Assembly: GCF_023028225.1 (NCBI RefSeq)
Contig: NZ_CP095482.1
Location: 1,736,001-1,800,000, forward strand
From: Halorientalis litorea
GTDB lineage: Archaea; Halobacteriota; Halobacteria; Halobacteriales; Haloarculaceae
Length of the DNA: 64,000 nt
Direction of reading: 5' to 3'
This document shows, one piece after another, positions 9,826 through 17,952 of this stretch. The notes below the pieces were generated by a model. The model searched no databases and had not been told where the DNA came from. It was given only the letters and a program-made list of their open reading frames with translations. Both the position numbers and the translations under genes were made by a program. Position 1 is the first letter of the stretch; each line of letters opens with the position of its first letter.

Positions 9826-9999
9826 GTCTCGCGTCCGGGGAGGGCGGATACCCGTGTACGGCAGTCCCTCCAACAAGTGTCTTGTCCCGTCTCTGTCCGT
9901 CCGGCTAGCGCGTCCCGGACCACCCCACCACCGGAGATGCGCTCGGTCACACCCCCTCTACGGGCCGGGATTACCTAATTGTGCGGATTGTGTGGGTTG

Positions 10000-10239
10000 T
10001 TACCAGTCCTTGCAGTCCGGGCAGACGAGTCGACCGTCGCCGTCGTGCCAGCGGCGGTCGGTGTCGGTCCCGCAGGCGTCGCAGGTCACGGCCGACGCCG
10101 ACCACGCGTAGGTCGTCGTCGCGGGGTCGACGGCGGGGTCCGCACTCTCGACTGTCGCGCCCGGGGCGTCCTCGACCGCGTCGGCCCCGTCGCCGCTGTC
10201 CGCGTCGTCGAGAAATTCGTCCAGCGAGGCGTCGTCCAT
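10000..10239 (-). CDS. small acidic zinc-ribbon protein
   Basis: A 79-residue protein. The N-terminal 45 residues are strongly acidic (MDDASLDEFLDDAD) and probably disordered. The C-terminus carries two cysteine pairs, CDACG and CPDC, spaced as a zinc ribbon and ending in DW. It belongs to the broad set of small haloarchaeal CPxCG-type zinc finger proteins, possibly acting in RNA or protein contacts. It lies alone between the moxR promoter region and the small membrane gene. Confidence 0.75.
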   Translation of the reverse strand: MDDASLDEFLDDADSGDGADAVEDAPGATVESADPAVDPATTTYAWSASAVTCDACGTDTDRRWHDGDGRLVCPDCKDW

Positions 10240-10317
10240 GGTGGTGGTCGGGTGTCGCGGCTCTTAGAGGTGACGGGGAACCACGAGACACAAGTACCGG
10301 CGGCCGTAAGCGCGGAT

Positions 10318-10524
10318 ATGGTTGACGTCATCGGGAACATCACCGAGATGATTACGCAGTTCACGAACATCGCACTGAGCGACCCACTGAGTGCCGTCTC
10401 GCTCGCCTTCGGGTCGCTGTTCATCGCCGTCTCCGTCGGGGCGTTCGCGTATCTGGCCCTCGGTGCCGCCGTCGACCTCGTTACGCCCGAGCGGAGTCGA
10501 GAGCCGCCCCAGCGAGCTCGATAG
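10318..10524 (+). CDS. small membrane protein, function unknown
   Basis: A 68-residue protein with a hydrophobic stretch (LSAVSLAFGSLFIAVSVGAF, ~residues 24-43) followed by a second short hydrophobic run and a basic/polar C-terminus (PERSREPPQRAR). The ATG follows an AT-containing gcggat element. Its last 44 bases overlap the 3' end of the convergent mer gene, so one of the two C-termini evolves under double constraint. No family recognised. Confidence 0.6.
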   Translation: MVDVIGNITEMITQFTNIALSDPLSAVSLAFGSLFIAVSVGAFAYLALGAAVDLVTPERSREPPQRAR

Positions 10525-11461
10525 CCTGCTCGATATCCGGGCCGAGCGGCGCGCCCACGACGAAACTGTCGGCGTACTCCAAGACTGCCGCCATCTGCTC
10601 TTCTACCGCGTCCGGCGTCCCCGCGATGGAGAACGCCTCCAGCATCTCCGCCGTCACGAGGCCGAACGCCTCGGTGAACTCGCCCGCCTCGATGGCCGAC
10701 CCGACGGCCTCGGCACGCTCGTGGTCGATATCGTGCCGGTCGAGTACCGGGGGGGCGGCCCCGCCGACGATGAACGCAACCGGCGGGCGGGCGGCCTCCC
10801 GGGCCGCCTCGCCGTCCTCGGCGACACTGACGCTCGCGTAGGCGGCGAAGTCGAACTCGCCCCGTTCGGCCGGTCGGTCGGCCAACCCCTGTTCGACTTG
10901 GTCGGCCGCCCACTCGAAGTCGCGGGGGTGTGACCCGTTGTAGAGGACGCCGTCGGCGTGTTTCGCGCTCATCCGTATCATGTGTGGCCCTTGGGCACCG
11001 ACGTACACCGGGACCGTCCCGGGCACGTCGTACTCCAGTTCCGCACCGTCGGCCCGGAAGGTGCCGTCGGCGTCCACCGCCTCGCCGTCCCAGAGGTCCT
11101 GTGCGACCTTGAACGACTCCAGCACGCGCCGGAGGGGTTTCTCGCGGTCGACGCCCAACGCCGAGAGCGTCGAGCGGTCGCCCGGCCCGATGCCCATCAC
11201 GGCGCGCCCGTCGCTGACTTCCTGTATCGTCGCCACTCGGGAGGCGAGCGGAACGGGGTGTGTCTCGTAGGGGTTCGCCGCCGCCGGACCCAGTGCCACG
11301 TCGTCGGTAGCCGCGGCGATGCGCGAGAGCGCGACGAAGGGGTCACGGTTGAAGTAGTGACAGGCGGCGAAGACGGTGTCGAAGCCGACCGTCTCGGCCG
11401 TCACTGCGAAGTCGGTAACCTCGGCTATCGGATGTTCGGGGGTGAGTTCTATCGCGTTCAT
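10481..11461 (-). CDS. mer: F420-dependent methylenetetrahydromethanopterin reductase-like (LLM class)
   Basis: A 326-residue luciferase-like TIM-barrel protein. The Mer signature is clear: AANPYETHPVPLASRVATIQ followed by GRAVMGIGPGD. In methanogens Mer reduces methylene-tetrahydromethanopterin with F420H2. In non-methanogenic haloarchaea it probably reduces the folate-type C1 carrier. Its start overlaps the stop of cofE by 4 nt, coupling the enzyme to synthesis of its coenzyme. The assignment as true Mer versus another F420 oxidoreductase of the family is likely but not proven. Confidence 0.85.
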   Translation of the reverse strand: MNAIELTPEHPIAEVTDFAVTAETVGFDTVFAACHYFNRDPFVALSRIAAATDDVALGPAAANPYETHPVPLASRVATIQEVSDGRAVMGIGPGDRSTLSALGVDREKPLRRVLESFKVAQDLWDGEAVDADGTFRADGAELEYDVPGTVPVYVGAQGPHMIRMSAKHADGVLYNGSHPRDFEWAADQVEQGLADRPAERGEFDFAAYASVSVAEDGEAAREAARPPVAFIVGGAAPPVLDRHDIDHERAEAVGSAIEAGEFTEAFGLVTAEMLEAFSIAGTPDAVEEQMAAVLEYADSFVVGAPLGPDIEQAIELAGAALDSARA

Positions 11462-12210
11462 GAGTCGTCAGTCCAGTTCCGCAGTGCCTGCCGCACGTAG
11501 TCGGTCTCCGGGTCCCGGAAGAGTTCGTCGCTGCCGTCGTGGTCGCCGAACGACCAGTCGCGGACGACTGCCACGGGCGTCCCGCCCGCGCCCTCGCCGG
11601 TCACGAGGTTGCCCGCCGCCGCGAGTTCGTCCACCACCGCCTCGACGGTCACGCCGAGTTCCCGGCCGTCCCGGTCGGACTCACCGCGCCAGTCCCTGCT
11701 CGCGGGCATCCCGGCCCATCCGAGTGCCACGCCACGCTGGCCGTGGCGGAACGGCCGCCCCGACGTGTCGGTGACGATTACCGGCACGCCCAGTGCCGCG
11801 TGGAGTCGCTCGGCACTCGCCGTGGGGTCCTCGGGGAGCAAGAGCAGGTCCGCGTCCGGAACGTTCGAGCGGTCGATGCCCGCGTTCACAGTGATGTGCC
11901 CGAACCGCGTGACCGCGAGCAGGAACGGACACTCGAGCAGCAGTTCCTCGCTCTCGTCGAGGACTGCCTGCGCGAACCGCGGGTCCTTGGACTCGCCGGT
12001 CGCGTCTTCGATGCGGCGCGCGATGGCACGGGCGCGTTCGCCCGCCGGGAACGCCGTCAGGTCCGCCTGCCGCCCTGCCGCCTTCGAGACGACGGTACTC
12101 GCGACGAGCACCACGTCGTCCGGTCGGAGGTCGACCTGCTCGGCGACGAGCGCGCCGACATCGTCGCCCGGCCGAATCTCCGGCAGCCCCGGAACCGCGA
12201 AAACCTCCAT
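11458..12210 (-). CDS. cofE: coenzyme F420-0:L-glutamate ligase
   Basis: A 250-residue CofE-type ligase that adds glutamate residues to F420-0 using GTP. Recognisable blocks are VVLVASTVVSKAAGR near residue 40, FGHITVNAGIDRSNV near 110 and VTDTSGRPFRHGQRGVALG near 155. Length matches the single-domain archaeal CofE. It is first in a two-gene operon with mer (4 nt overlap). Upstream lies a 270 bp AT-rich gap shared with the divergent membrane gene. Confidence 0.93.
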   Translation of the reverse strand: MEVFAVPGLPEIRPGDDVGALVAEQVDLRPDDVVLVASTVVSKAAGRQADLTAFPAGERARAIARRIEDATGESKDPRFAQAVLDESEELLLECPFLLAVTRFGHITVNAGIDRSNVPDADLLLLPEDPTASAERLHAALGVPVIVTDTSGRPFRHGQRGVALGWAGMPASRDWRGESDRDGRELGVTVEAVVDELAAAGNLVTGEGAGGTPVAVVRDWSFGDHDGSDELFRDPETDYVRQALRNWTDDS

Positions 12211-12480
12211 ACCCGCACTGGGCGATGCCTCGGGAAAAACGCCGCGTTACGAGCAAGGACGGCGAACACCGGCAACTTTAGCCGGCACCCGGGCGGGGTC
12301 GTCGTGACACTGCTGGCGTTGACGACGACCCACACGGACGCCTCACCTATCAATTTACATACGGCCGGAAGACGACGGCAGTTTTTATTATCGACATATA
12401 AAAGACGGTGACTCGGTGGCCGTGACCTATCAAATAAGGCAGTCGGTACAAGTGGGTTTAGGCCCGATTGAGGGGTAGAG
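12211..12480 (+). promoter_or_regulatory. intergenic region with AT-rich promoter elements
   Basis: This divergent gap between cofE and the 12481 membrane gene contains the most AT-rich block of the local sequence (12381-12404, including tttttatta and catataaaag). A second element, gtttagg at about 12452-12458, lies ~25 bases before the GTG at 12481, which would fit a leaderless transcript. No open frame with coding character was seen. Confidence 0.5.
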
Positions 12481-12858
12481 GTGCTTCAGGTGTCAACGGT
12501 TGCTCGGGTTCGGCAGTGTGTGCCGGGGCGGCTCCCGGTCACACTGCTTCCGGTGGCGTACGTGTTCACCGCGGAGGCGTGGTACATGCTGAACCGCGCC
12601 GAGTCTGTCCTCCCGCTCGCGTGGCTCGTGCCACTGAACCTCGGCCTGCTGGCCTACGCGCTGGAGGAACTCGTCACGCTGTGGCAAACCGTCGTCGTGC
12701 TGTCGGTTGCCCGCGTCCTGTTCGTGCCCGTCCTGTTGCTGGCCGGGATGGACGACTTCGCGCTGTTCTACGTGCTGTTCGTGGCACCAGTGGACCTGTT
12801 GATTCCGGTCGGCCTCTGGCACGCCACCGACCGAGGACCGCGCGCCAGTACCGCCTGA
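12481..12858 (+). CDS. four-helix membrane protein, function unknown
   Basis: A 125-residue, mostly hydrophobic protein with about four membrane helices. Motifs include VFTAEAWYMLNRAES and a final helix with FVAPVDLLIPVGLWHATDRG. The start is ambiguous among several GTG codons; the first is used because an element resembling a TATA box sits ~25 bases ahead of it. It stands alone and converges on the phosphodiesterase gene. No family name can be given from sequence alone. Confidence 0.65.
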   Translation: MLQVSTVARVRQCVPGRLPVTLLPVAYVFTAEAWYMLNRAESVLPLAWLVPLNLGLLAYALEELVTLWQTVVVLSVARVLFVPVLLLAGMDDFALFYVLFVAPVDLLIPVGLWHATDRGPRASTA

Positions 12859-12903
12859 CGCACCTCCCCCAACACCACCCCCTTTCCCCACCCCATTCAC
12901 GCT

Positions 12904-13398
12904 CTATTCCCCTTCGTGCAGTTCGACCGTGAGCGTCCCGTCCGTGACTCGTACAGTCAACATCGACACGCGCGTCGCCGGCCCCGCACCGGTCGCCGTG
13001 CCGGGATTGAGCAGTCGCACGCCCCCGACTGTCGTGTCGAGGACCTCGTGCGTGTGCCCGGCGACACCGACGGTCAGCCCGTCGCCGGCGTGTTCACGAA
13101 CGGTCTCGGCCACCCGCTGTTCGTAGCCCGGGGGACCGCCGTCGCCGTGGGTCACGACGAACTCCACGCCGCCGAGTTCGACTGTCGCGACGCGTGGCAG
13201 GCCCAGTCCGTAGTCGGTGTTTCCGCCGACCGCAGTCAGGTCGGTCGCCACGTCCTCGAACGTGGCGAGCGCGGGGGCGGAGTCGAAATCTCCCGCGTGG
13301 ATGGTGTGGTCCGCCGCCCGGACGCGTTCGCGCACCCACCTCGGTATCTCGGGTGCCCGCGACGGCACGTGCGTATCACTGACGAGTGCGACATCCAT
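12904..13398 (-). CDS. YfcE/MJ0936-type metallophosphodiesterase
   Basis: A 164-residue calcineurin-like phosphoesterase. Metal-binding motifs appear in order: SDTHVPS (DxH) at residues 7-13, HAGDF (GD), GGNTDYG (GNxD-type), VTHGDGG and AGHTHEVL (GHTH). Archaeal relatives hydrolyse phosphodiesters such as cyclic nucleotides with divalent metals. The frame extends 19 codons upstream, but this ATG starts the first beta strand. It is divergent from the NUDIX-IF2B gene by 68 bp. Confidence 0.9.
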   Translation of the reverse strand: MDVALVSDTHVPSRAPEIPRWVRERVRAADHTIHAGDFDSAPALATFEDVATDLTAVGGNTDYGLGLPRVATVELGGVEFVVTHGDGGPPGYEQRVAETVREHAGDGLTVGVAGHTHEVLDTTVGGVRLLNPGTATGAGPATRVSMLTVRVTDGTLTVELHEGE

Positions 13399-13466
13399 GC
13401 GAGCCGGTTGGGTCCCCACCGACAAACCGTCCGGGGACTTATCTCCGCGCCGCACCCACGCCCGCT

Positions 13467-14723
13467 ATGACCGAGACGCACGTCGTCACCTGCTTCCTCC
13501 GCCACCGGGGCGACGTTCTCCTCCTCCGACGGAGCGAGGCCGTCGGTTCGTACACCGGACGGTGGGGCGGCGTCGCGGGCCACGTCGCCGACGACGCGGG
13601 CCGGGACCGGACCCCCGAGGCCGCCGCACGCGCCGAAATCAGCGAGGAGACGGGACTGGCCGACGCGTGTTCGCTCGTCCGCCGTGGCGACCCGTTCACC
13701 GTGACCGACGCCGAACTCGGCCGGGAGTGGCTCGTCCACCCCTTCCTGTTCGACTGTAACTCGCGCGACGTGACCACCAACGAGGAGACGGCGGCCGTCG
13801 AGTGGGTGTCCCCGACGGCCATCCTCCGCCGCGAGACGGTGCCGGACCTCTGGACCTCTTACGACCGCGTGCGGCCGACGGCCGAGTCGGTTGCGGCCGA
13901 CCGCACCCACGGGTCCGCCTACATCTCGGTCCGCGCCCTCGAAGTCTTGCGGGACGAGGCCGGACTCGCGACCGAGCGCGGCGGTGACTGGGCGGCAATC
14001 GCAGAGACGGCCCGCGAACTCCGGGCGGCCCGGCCGACGATGACGGCCCTCGGGAACCGCGTCAACCGCGCGATGGCGGCGGCCACGGACCGGACGCCGC
14101 GCGCCGTCGAACGCGCCGCGAGTGCGGCCATCGAAACCGCGCTCGACGCCGACGACGCCGCGGCCGAGACGGCCGCCACGATTGTCGGCGGCGACCGACT
14201 CGTCACGCTCTCTCGGTCGGGGACCGTCGAGCGGGCACTCGCGCTTGCCGACCCCGAGTCCGTGCTGGTCGCCGAGTCCCGGCCCGGCGGCGAGGGCGTC
14301 GGCGTCGCGGAACGACTCGCACCCGACCACGACGTGACGCTGTGTCCCGACGCCGCGCTCGCCCACGAACTCGCGACCGACGCCTACGACGCCGTGCTGG
14401 TCGGTGCCGACACGGTCCTCCTGGACGGGCGCGTACTCAACAAGGCCGGAACGCGGGCGGTGGCCCTCGCCGCCGACCACGAGGGTGTGCCGGTCTATGC
14501 CGTCGCCGCTGCCGCCAAGGTGAGCCCCGACCCGGACCCCCGTTTCGAGTCCGCCGACTCCGCTGACGTGTACGACGGCCCGGCCGACCTGTCGGTTCAC
14601 GCCCCGCTGTTCGACGTGACGCCCGCCCCTCTGCTCGCAGGGGTCATCACCGAGGACGGCCTGCTGGACGCCAGCGACGTGGCGGCCGTCGCCGAGCAAC
14701 ACCGGGCACGCAGAGACTGGTAG
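13467..14723 (+). CDS. NUDIX hydrolase fused to IF2B/R15P-isomerase-like domain
   Basis: A 418-residue two-domain protein. Residues 1-150 are a NUDIX domain. Its box ends AEISEETGL, so the usual Arg of REUxEE is Ala, while the metal-binding glutamates remain. Residues ~165-415 match the eIF2B-alpha/MtnA/ribose-1,5-bisphosphate isomerase family: GADTVLLDGRVLNKAGT (catalytic Asp signature) and FDVTPAPLLAGVITEDG. The cysteine expected in R15P isomerases near the THC motif is replaced in VTLSRSGTV. Role is probably nucleotide/pentose metabolism rather than translation. It stands alone and is divergent from the phosphodiesterase. Confidence 0.85.
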   Translation: MTETHVVTCFLRHRGDVLLLRRSEAVGSYTGRWGGVAGHVADDAGRDRTPEAAARAEISEETGLADACSLVRRGDPFTVTDAELGREWLVHPFLFDCNSRDVTTNEETAAVEWVSPTAILRRETVPDLWTSYDRVRPTAESVAADRTHGSAYISVRALEVLRDEAGLATERGGDWAAIAETARELRAARPTMTALGNRVNRAMAAATDRTPRAVERAASAAIETALDADDAAAETAATIVGGDRLVTLSRSGTVERALALADPESVLVAESRPGGEGVGVAERLAPDHDVTLCPDAALAHELATDAYDAVLVGADTVLLDGRVLNKAGTRAVALAADHEGVPVYAVAAAAKVSPDPDPRFESADSADVYDGPADLSVHAPLFDVTPAPLLAGVITEDGLLDASDVAAVAEQHRARRDW

Positions 14724-14926
14724 CACAACACCCAAATCCGGCCGCCGTCTACCCTCGCTGGGCGGCAGTGACGAGGGTTACCCCCACCGAGCCCCGTGTG
14801 ACGAGGTTTTTTCCCGAGCCGCCCTCTCCGACTCGTGACCGGCCCGTCCCGTCAGACGACAGTCGGGTCGGCGGAGTCACAGGTAGAGATACGGCTAAGT
14901 GCGAGAGCGTCGTAACTCCGACCAGC

Positions 14927-15121
14927 GTGTCTACGGGTGGAGACGCGCAGCGGAGGGCTCGAATGGTACTCGAACACTACTCTCGGGGAGTGACACAGCA
15001 CCGTGACCGCGAGCGAGTGGTGACGCATCGCTCGACGTGCCCGGACTGTGAGGGCCGCGTCGTCGACGGACAGGGACTCCTCTACTGTCGCGGCTGTCGC
15101 TGGACTGGTCGCGTCGTCTAA
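14927..15121 (+). CDS. small CPxC zinc-ribbon protein
   Basis: A 64-residue protein. A basic N-terminal half includes LEHYSRGVTQHRDRERVV. The C-terminal zinc ribbon has CPDCEGRVVDG and CRGCRW. Start choice is uncertain: this GTG (VSTGGDAQRRARM) or the ATG at 14963; the GTG gives the longer conserved-looking N-terminus and has a ctaagt element upstream. Such proteins are common and uncharacterised in haloarchaea. An oligo-T run follows the stop. Confidence 0.7.
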   Translation: MSTGGDAQRRARMVLEHYSRGVTQHRDRERVVTHRSTCPDCEGRVVDGQGLLYCRGCRWTGRVV

Positions 15122-15123
15122 CG

Positions 15124-15134
15124 CACGTTTTTTG
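15124..15134 (+). terminator. oligo-T terminator after zinc-ribbon gene
   Basis: A run of seven T residues (cgttttttt-like, 15127-15133) starts six bases after the stop at 15121. Archaeal termination depends mainly on oligo-T, so this is a likely terminator. Confidence 0.5.
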
Positions 15135-15229
15135 AGTACAGTCGCCGCTCGATGGCGGCGTGTCGATAAAGAATCGAGGTGAGTGGTCGAGTGCGGGAAC
15201 CGACCCGCTACGCTCCCCGTTCGCCGTTC

Positions 15230-15312
15230 CGAGGCACTCGCAGTGCTCGTGCCTCGCTGGTTCGCGGGCGAGGCCCGCTCTCTGTTTGGAGGACTCGCTC
15301 CGCTCGTCCTCC
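15230..15312. repeat. three consecutive hairpins between convergent genes
   Basis: Three perfect inverted repeats occur in 83 bases: arms 15230-15237/15249-15256 (8 bp), 15264-15269/15273-15278 (6 bp, 3 nt loop) and 15288-15294/15306-15312 (7 bp). They lie just outside the aconitase stop codon. They could shape the 3' end of the aconitase transcript or separate the convergent units. Confidence 0.55.
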
Positions 15313-15314
15313 CT

Positions 15315-17285
15315 CTAGTCGTCTGCGGGCGCGCCGCTACCGTCGTCTGCCTTCTTCTTCGTGTGCGAGAGCTTGCCACCGTCGGCCAGAATCTCGCGTT
15401 CGCGCTCGGAGGCGTCGAGCGTCGCGGTGAGTTCCCAGTCGTCGTTGACGCGGACGGTGAACTCTTCCTGCCCGGAGCGGACGGCCTCGGCCACGTCGTC
15501 GACGACTTCGATGTCGTCGCCCTGTTCGATGTTCTCGTAGTCGGCCTCGTCGATTTCCAGCGGGAGGAGACCGAAGTTGAACAGGTTGGCCTTGTGGATG
15601 CGGGCGAAGCTCTGTGCGAGGACGCCCTCGACACCGAGGTACATCGGACAGAGGGCCGCGTGTTCACGCGAGGAGCCCTGTCCGTAGTTCTCGCCGGCGA
15701 CGAGGAAGCCGCCGTCGGAGTCGAGCGCGCGCTGTGCGAAGTCCTCGTCGACGCGCGAGAGCGTGAACTCCGAGAGCTTCGGGATGTTCGACCGGTACAT
15801 CAGGATGTCCTGCGTGGCAGGGATGATGTGGTCGGTCGTGATGTTGTCCTCCATCTTCAGGAGGGCCGGTCCTTCGAGGTGGGCGTCGAGTTCGTCCTTC
15901 AGCGGCACGTCGCCGATGTTCGGCCCCTTGACGAGGCTGTCGTCGACGGGGTCGTCGGGCGTGATGATGTCGTTCTCGGCACCCTCGTAGGCGTCGGGCA
16001 GTTCGAACCCGGGGTCTTCGAGGTCGCCGAGTTCGTCGGCGAGGTCACGCGGGTCGACGATTTCGCCCTTGATGGCCGCCGCAGTGGCGACCTCCGGCGA
16101 ACAGAGGTAGACGTTGTCGTCCTCGATACCCGAGCGACCCTCGAAGTTGCGGTTGAACGTCCGCAGCGAGACGGAGTCGCTCCCGGGCACGTGGCCGATA
16201 CCGATACAGGCACCACAGGTGGACTCGGAGTAGTTGACACCGGCGGCCATCATCTCGGCCGTCCAGCCCTCACGGGCGAGCATCTCGCTGGCCTTCTTCG
16301 AGCCGGGCGCGACGATCATCTCCATGTCACGCTGGATCGAACGCCCCTCGAGCATCTTCGCCGCGGGCAGCACGTCCTCGTACCCGCCGTTGGTACAGGA
16401 GCCGATGATGACCTGGTCGACGTCCTGACCCGCGACCTCACGAACCGGCACAACGTTGTCGGGCATCGACGGCTCGGCGATGAGTGGCTCAAGCTCCGAG
16501 AGGTCGATCGTGACTTGGTCCGCGTACTCGGCGTCCTCGTCGGGCTGGACCTCCTCGAACTCGTCGGCCCGGCCGACCTTCTCGAGGTACTCCTTCGTGC
16601 GCTCGTCGGTGGGGAAGATACTCGACGTCGCGCCGAGTTCCGTACCCATGTTCGTGATAGTCATGCGCTCCGGTGCCGACAGCGTCTCGACGCCTGGCCC
16701 GGTGTACTCGAAAATCTTGTCGACGCCACCCTTCACCGAGAGACGCCGCAGCATCTCGAGGATGACGTCTTTGGCCGTCGCCCACGCGGGGAGCTCGCCC
16801 TCGAGGCGGACGTTGACGACTTCCGGCATCTCGATGTAGTAGGCACCGCCACCCATGGCGACGGCCACGTCCAGCCCACCCGAACCGATTGCGAGTTCCC
16901 CGAGTCCGCCGGGCGTCGGGGTGTGGGAGTCCGACCCCAGCATCGTCTTGCCGGGCGCGGCGAAGTTCTCGCGGTGGACGTTGTGACAGATACCGTTGCC
17001 CGGACGCGAGAAGTACGCGCCGAACGTGCCTGCCGCAGAGCGGAGGAAGCGGTGGTCGTCCGTGTTCTTGAAGTCGAACTGGTAGGTCTGGTGGTCACAG
17101 TACTGTGCCGCCAGTTCCGTCTGGACCTCGTCCAGCCCCAGTGCCTCGAACTGCAGCCATACGAGCGTCCCGGTCGTGTCCTGTGTCAGCACCTGGTCGA
17201 TCTCGATTCCAATCTCCTCGCCGGTTTCGAGTTCACCGTCGACGAGGTGGTCGTCGAGAATCTTTTCTGTAAGCGTCTGTCCCAT
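15315..17285 (-). CDS. acnA: aconitate hydratase
   Basis: A 656-residue aconitase that interconverts citrate and isocitrate in the TCA cycle using a 4Fe-4S cluster. Cluster ligands are visible in IIGSCTNGGYED and STCGACIGIG. Substrate-binding segments include GSDSHTPTPGGLG and the C-terminal swivel domain motif GENYGQGSSREHAAL. The length matches the short archaeal/mitochondrial-like aconitases. It has a 163 bp divergent promoter region shared with the dUTPase-like gene. A 728-codon open frame on the opposite strand is a composition shadow. Confidence 0.96.
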   Translation of the reverse strand: MGQTLTEKILDDHLVDGELETGEEIGIEIDQVLTQDTTGTLVWLQFEALGLDEVQTELAAQYCDHQTYQFDFKNTDDHRFLRSAAGTFGAYFSRPGNGICHNVHRENFAAPGKTMLGSDSHTPTPGGLGELAIGSGGLDVAVAMGGGAYYIEMPEVVNVRLEGELPAWATAKDVILEMLRRLSVKGGVDKIFEYTGPGVETLSAPERMTITNMGTELGATSSIFPTDERTKEYLEKVGRADEFEEVQPDEDAEYADQVTIDLSELEPLIAEPSMPDNVVPVREVAGQDVDQVIIGSCTNGGYEDVLPAAKMLEGRSIQRDMEMIVAPGSKKASEMLAREGWTAEMMAAGVNYSESTCGACIGIGHVPGSDSVSLRTFNRNFEGRSGIEDDNVYLCSPEVATAAAIKGEIVDPRDLADELGDLEDPGFELPDAYEGAENDIITPDDPVDDSLVKGPNIGDVPLKDELDAHLEGPALLKMEDNITTDHIIPATQDILMYRSNIPKLSEFTLSRVDEDFAQRALDSDGGFLVAGENYGQGSSREHAALCPMYLGVEGVLAQSFARIHKANLFNFGLLPLEIDEADYENIEQGDDIEVVDDVAEAVRSGQEEFTVRVNDDWELTATLDASEREREILADGGKLSHTKKKADDGSGAPADD

Positions 17286-17448
17286 AACGTTCCCACTTCG
17301 ACTGTCCGCGGTGATAAATCATTTGAGTCTCCGCCGGGCACGTATACTGCATCCCTAGTACACCTTTGACATCCTCCGTATCGCTCCATATCGGTCCGGT
17401 CTCGGTCGAACCGGCAGGGTTTTGCCCGCGCTGGTCCGCCACTCGGCC

Positions 17449-17910
17449 ATGTTCCGCAGTGGCGCGTTCGTCGCCGACCACCTCGGTGACCTCCGCGAGT
17501 CACAGGTTCAACCGAACGGCGTCGACCTCACGCTGGGCACCGTCTTCGAGCAGACTGACCCGGGCCGCATCGAGCGCGGCGACAAGACAGTCGGTGCCCG
17601 CCGCGAACTCGACGCCGAGGACGGCGTGTTCACGCTCTCGCCCGGTGGGTACGTCGTCCGCTACGCCGAGCGTATCGCGATACCCGACGAACACGTCGGC
17701 TTCCTCTACCCGCGCTCGTCGCTCCTGCGCAACTCCTGTATGCTGAACACGGCCGTCTGGGACGCGGGCTACGAGGGCCGCGGCGAGGGGCTGTTGCAGG
17801 TCCACCACGACATCGAACTCGAACGCGGCGCGCGCATCGCCCAACTCACGCTCGCGGCGGCCGACCACGACGGGACCTACGACGGCTCCTACCAGCGCGA
17901 ACACTTGTAG
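17449..17910 (+). CDS. dut: dUTPase/dCTP deaminase family protein
   Basis: A 153-residue trimeric-fold nucleotide hydrolase. It shows the Dcd/Dut motifs QPNGVDLTLG near residue 24, FLYPRSSLLRNSCML near 85 and the VWDAGYEGRGEG motif. It is shorter than typical dCTP deaminases (~190 aa), which favours the dUTP diphosphatase role used in haloarchaeal annotation. It keeps dUTP out of DNA. The ATG was chosen as the first start before the conserved core. Dcd versus Dut activity cannot be settled here. Confidence 0.85.
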   Translation: MFRSGAFVADHLGDLRESQVQPNGVDLTLGTVFEQTDPGRIERGDKTVGARRELDAEDGVFTLSPGGYVVRYAERIAIPDEHVGFLYPRSSLLRNSCMLNTAVWDAGYEGRGEGLLQVHHDIELERGARIAQLTLAAADHDGTYDGSYQREHL

Positions 17911-17952
17911 TACCGCCAAACACTAGTACTCGCTCCCGGAATATCAGCCGAG

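Noticed and set aside
15183-17369. 728-codon open frame antisense to aconitase
   Set aside because: It is a composition shadow of a GC-rich gene; no domain is recognisable and it conflicts with the complete aconitase.
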